Assembly: GCA_044356835.1 (NCBI GenBank)
Contig: JBIKVK010000184.1
Location: forward strand, 1-6,691
Source of the DNA: SYIM01 sp044356835
GTDB taxonomy: Bacteria > Pseudomonadota > Gammaproteobacteria > Burkholderiales > Burkholderiaceae_E
DNA: 6,691 nt
Direction of reading: 5' to 3'
A program made the position numbers and the translations under genes. Numbering within the stretch: the first letter of the stretch is position 1; each line of letters begins with the position of its first letter. The notes beneath the pieces are model-generated. The model saw only the letters and a list, made by a program, of their open reading frames with translations, was not told the DNA's origin and ran no database searches. Shown here piece by piece: positions 5,817 through 6,691 of this stretch.

Positions 5817-6398
5817 GTGCTGCTCCTTGCTTTTGGCTTGTTCCTCTTTCTGGGCAGCCATTCCGTCAGGATCTTTGGCGAGACCTGGCGCAGCCAGACC
5901 ATCGAGCGGATCGGCCCGGGGGCGTGGAAAGGGATCTATTCGGCGATTTCGATCGCGGGTCTGGCCTTGATGGTGGTGGGATATGGCGCGGCCCGAACAG
6001 CCCCTGTCGAGCTCTGGCCCGCAACGACGGGGGCCCGACATCTCGCCTCGCTGCTCACCCTGGTGGCCTTCGTCCTGATCACCGCAGCCTATGTGCCCCG
6101 CAACCGAATTCGGTCGCGTCTTGGGCACCCGATGGTGCTGGGCGTCAAACTCTGGGCCGCAGCGCACCTGGTGTCCAACGGAACGCTGGCCGATCTCCTT
6201 TTGTTCGGCTCAATTCTGGTGTGGGCCGTACTCAATTTTCGCGCCGCTCGACGGCGCGACCGTGAGTCAGGTGCGTCTGCGGTCGCGCCGGGAACGCTCG
6301 CCGCCGATGCCGTAGTCGTTGTGCTGGGAGCCGCGCTCTGGTGGGCTTTTGCGTTTCATCTGCACGCGCGCTGGATCGGCGTCAGTCCGATGGGCTGA
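5817..6398 (+). CDS. NnrU-family integral membrane protein
   Basis: A 193-residue protein of the NnrU family. nnrU was named for a gene in a denitrification (nitric oxide response) cluster, but many members lie elsewhere and the biochemical role is not settled. The plant carotenoid isomerase Z-ISO, a heme-binding membrane enzyme, is related. Hydrophobic segments suggest about five membrane spans, near 1-13, 40-57, 75-92, 124-140 and 162-180. Family hallmarks are the N-terminal LGSHSVRIF (12-20), GPGAWKGIYSAISIAG (33-48), AAYVPRNRI (90-98), LGHPMVLGVKLWAAAHLVSNGTL (102-124, in parts) and a WWAFAFHLHARWIGV end (175-189). His15, His104, His117, His181 and His183 are candidate metal or heme ligands by analogy only. 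The GTG start is fixed by an upstream stop and a good ribosome-binding site. The gene follows the Rrf2-family gene by 130 bases and overlaps the opposing dehydratase gene by 17 bases. No denitrification enzymes are nearby. Confidence 0.87.
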   Translation: MLLLAFGLFLFLGSHSVRIFGETWRSQTIERIGPGAWKGIYSAISIAGLALMVVGYGAARTAPVELWPATTGARHLASLLTLVAFVLITAAYVPRNRIRSRLGHPMVLGVKLWAAAHLVSNGTLADLLLFGSILVWAVLNFRAARRRDRESGASAVAPGTLAADAVVVVLGAALWWAFAFHLHARWIGVSPMG

Positions 6399-6399
6399 C
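6381..6399. terminator. Hairpin coinciding with the tail-to-tail gene overlap, possible weak terminator
   Basis: GTCAGTCC (6381-6388) pairs with GGGCTGAC (6392-6399) around a GAT loop, giving seven Watson-Crick pairs and one G-U pair. The two stop codons of the opposing genes sit in the two arms (TCA 6382-6384 and TGA 6396-6398). On the plus strand it is followed by only three thymines (6400-6402), and on the minus strand by none, so any termination would be weak. Confidence 0.4.
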
Positions 6400-6691
6400 T
6401 TTACGCGGGGCCCCTTGTGCGAGGAACTGGGGTAGGCGTGTCGGATCGACATTGCCACCACTCAGGATGATGCCCACGCGCTGGCCGTGGACATCGACCG
6501 TGCCCTCAAGCACCGCTGCAGCAGCGAGGCAGCCGGTCGGCTCGACCACAAGCTTCAGATGGGCTGCGAGGTAATGCAGGGTCCGCACCAGCGCAGGGTC
6601 GTCCACCGTCAGAATCTGCGCGACGCGTTTTTGAATCACTGGAAAGGTAAGCACTCCGGGGGCCTGAGTCTGCGCTCCGTCGGCGATCGTC
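6382..6691 (-). CDS. Threonine/serine dehydratase-type PLP enzyme, C-terminal end (5' part outside window)
   Basis: The last 102 residues of a fold-type II PLP enzyme; the frame is open to the right edge, with the first complete codon at 6690-6688. From there the protein reads TIADGAQTQAPGVLTFPVI, then VVEPTGCLAAAAVLEG (48-63) and the terminal PLP-site motif GIILSGGNVD (73-82). In this family the serine of SGGN contacts the PLP ring nitrogen. The combination of ADGxxT, VEPTG and SGGNVD is closest to the serine racemase / threo-3-hydroxyaspartate ammonia-lyase / catabolic threonine dehydratase group. It lacks the long C-terminal ACT regulatory domains of biosynthetic IlvA, because the protein ends about 20 residues after the motif. 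Whether the substrate is threonine, serine or hydroxyaspartate cannot be decided from this piece. A GTG at 6654-6652 is in frame but homology continues upstream of it, so it is not the start. The stop overlaps the NnrU-family gene. Confidence 0.9.
   Translation of the reverse strand, partial: TIADGAQTQAPGVLTFPVIQKRVAQILTVDDPALVRTLHYLAAHLKLVVEPTGCLAAAAVLEGTVDVHGQRVGIILSGGNVDPTRLPQFLAQGAPRKVSPSD

Noticed and set aside
5279..6167. Overlapping minus-strand frames across the Rrf2 and NnrU-family genes
   Set aside because: Low-complexity Arg/Gly/Pro-rich translations opposite two recognisable genes.

Overview
The window comes from a GC-rich (roughly 60% G+C by eye) proteobacterial chromosome. GyrB carries the roughly 170-residue insert in its C-terminal half that is typical of proteobacterial gyrases. 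RF3, NudC and NhaR all read as ordinary beta/gammaproteobacterial homologues. I cannot narrow the lineage further by reading alone; NhaR looks somewhat more like betaproteobacterial copies.

Layout, left to right. A plus-strand group runs through the 3' two thirds of gyrB (DNA gyrase subunit B, cut by the left edge), prfC (peptide chain release factor 3) and nudC (NADH pyrophosphatase / RNA deNADding Nudix hydrolase). The gaps are 52 and 22 bases, with no clear terminator, so co-transcription is plausible. nudC then collides tail-to-tail with a minus-strand nhaR-type LysR regulator, overlapping by 32 bases. nhaR is divergent from a small Rrf2-family regulator that resembles IscR throughout but lacks all the iron-sulfur cluster ligands. 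Their 98-base AT-rich intergenic region is the only well-developed regulatory stretch here. It contains a credible promoter for the Rrf2 gene and a sequence closely resembling a type 2 IscR operator placed over the nhaR ribosome-binding site. After a 130-base gap comes an NnrU-family integral membrane protein on the plus strand. It overlaps tail-to-tail, by 17 bases, the 3' end of a PLP-dependent threonine/serine dehydratase-type gene that runs off the right edge.

The left half is housekeeping: DNA supercoiling, translation termination and NAD-cap/NADH turnover. The right half is a small regulatory and membrane module. The most interesting reading is that the cluster-less Rrf2 protein behaves like permanently apo-IscR, binding the type 2-like site between the two divergent regulators and controlling nhaR, itself and perhaps the downstream nnrU-like gene. 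This is inference from motif and position. Nothing in the window is clearly a new multi-gene system. There is no CRISPR array, insertion sequence, tRNA or rRNA, and no stretch over 300 bases without a gene.
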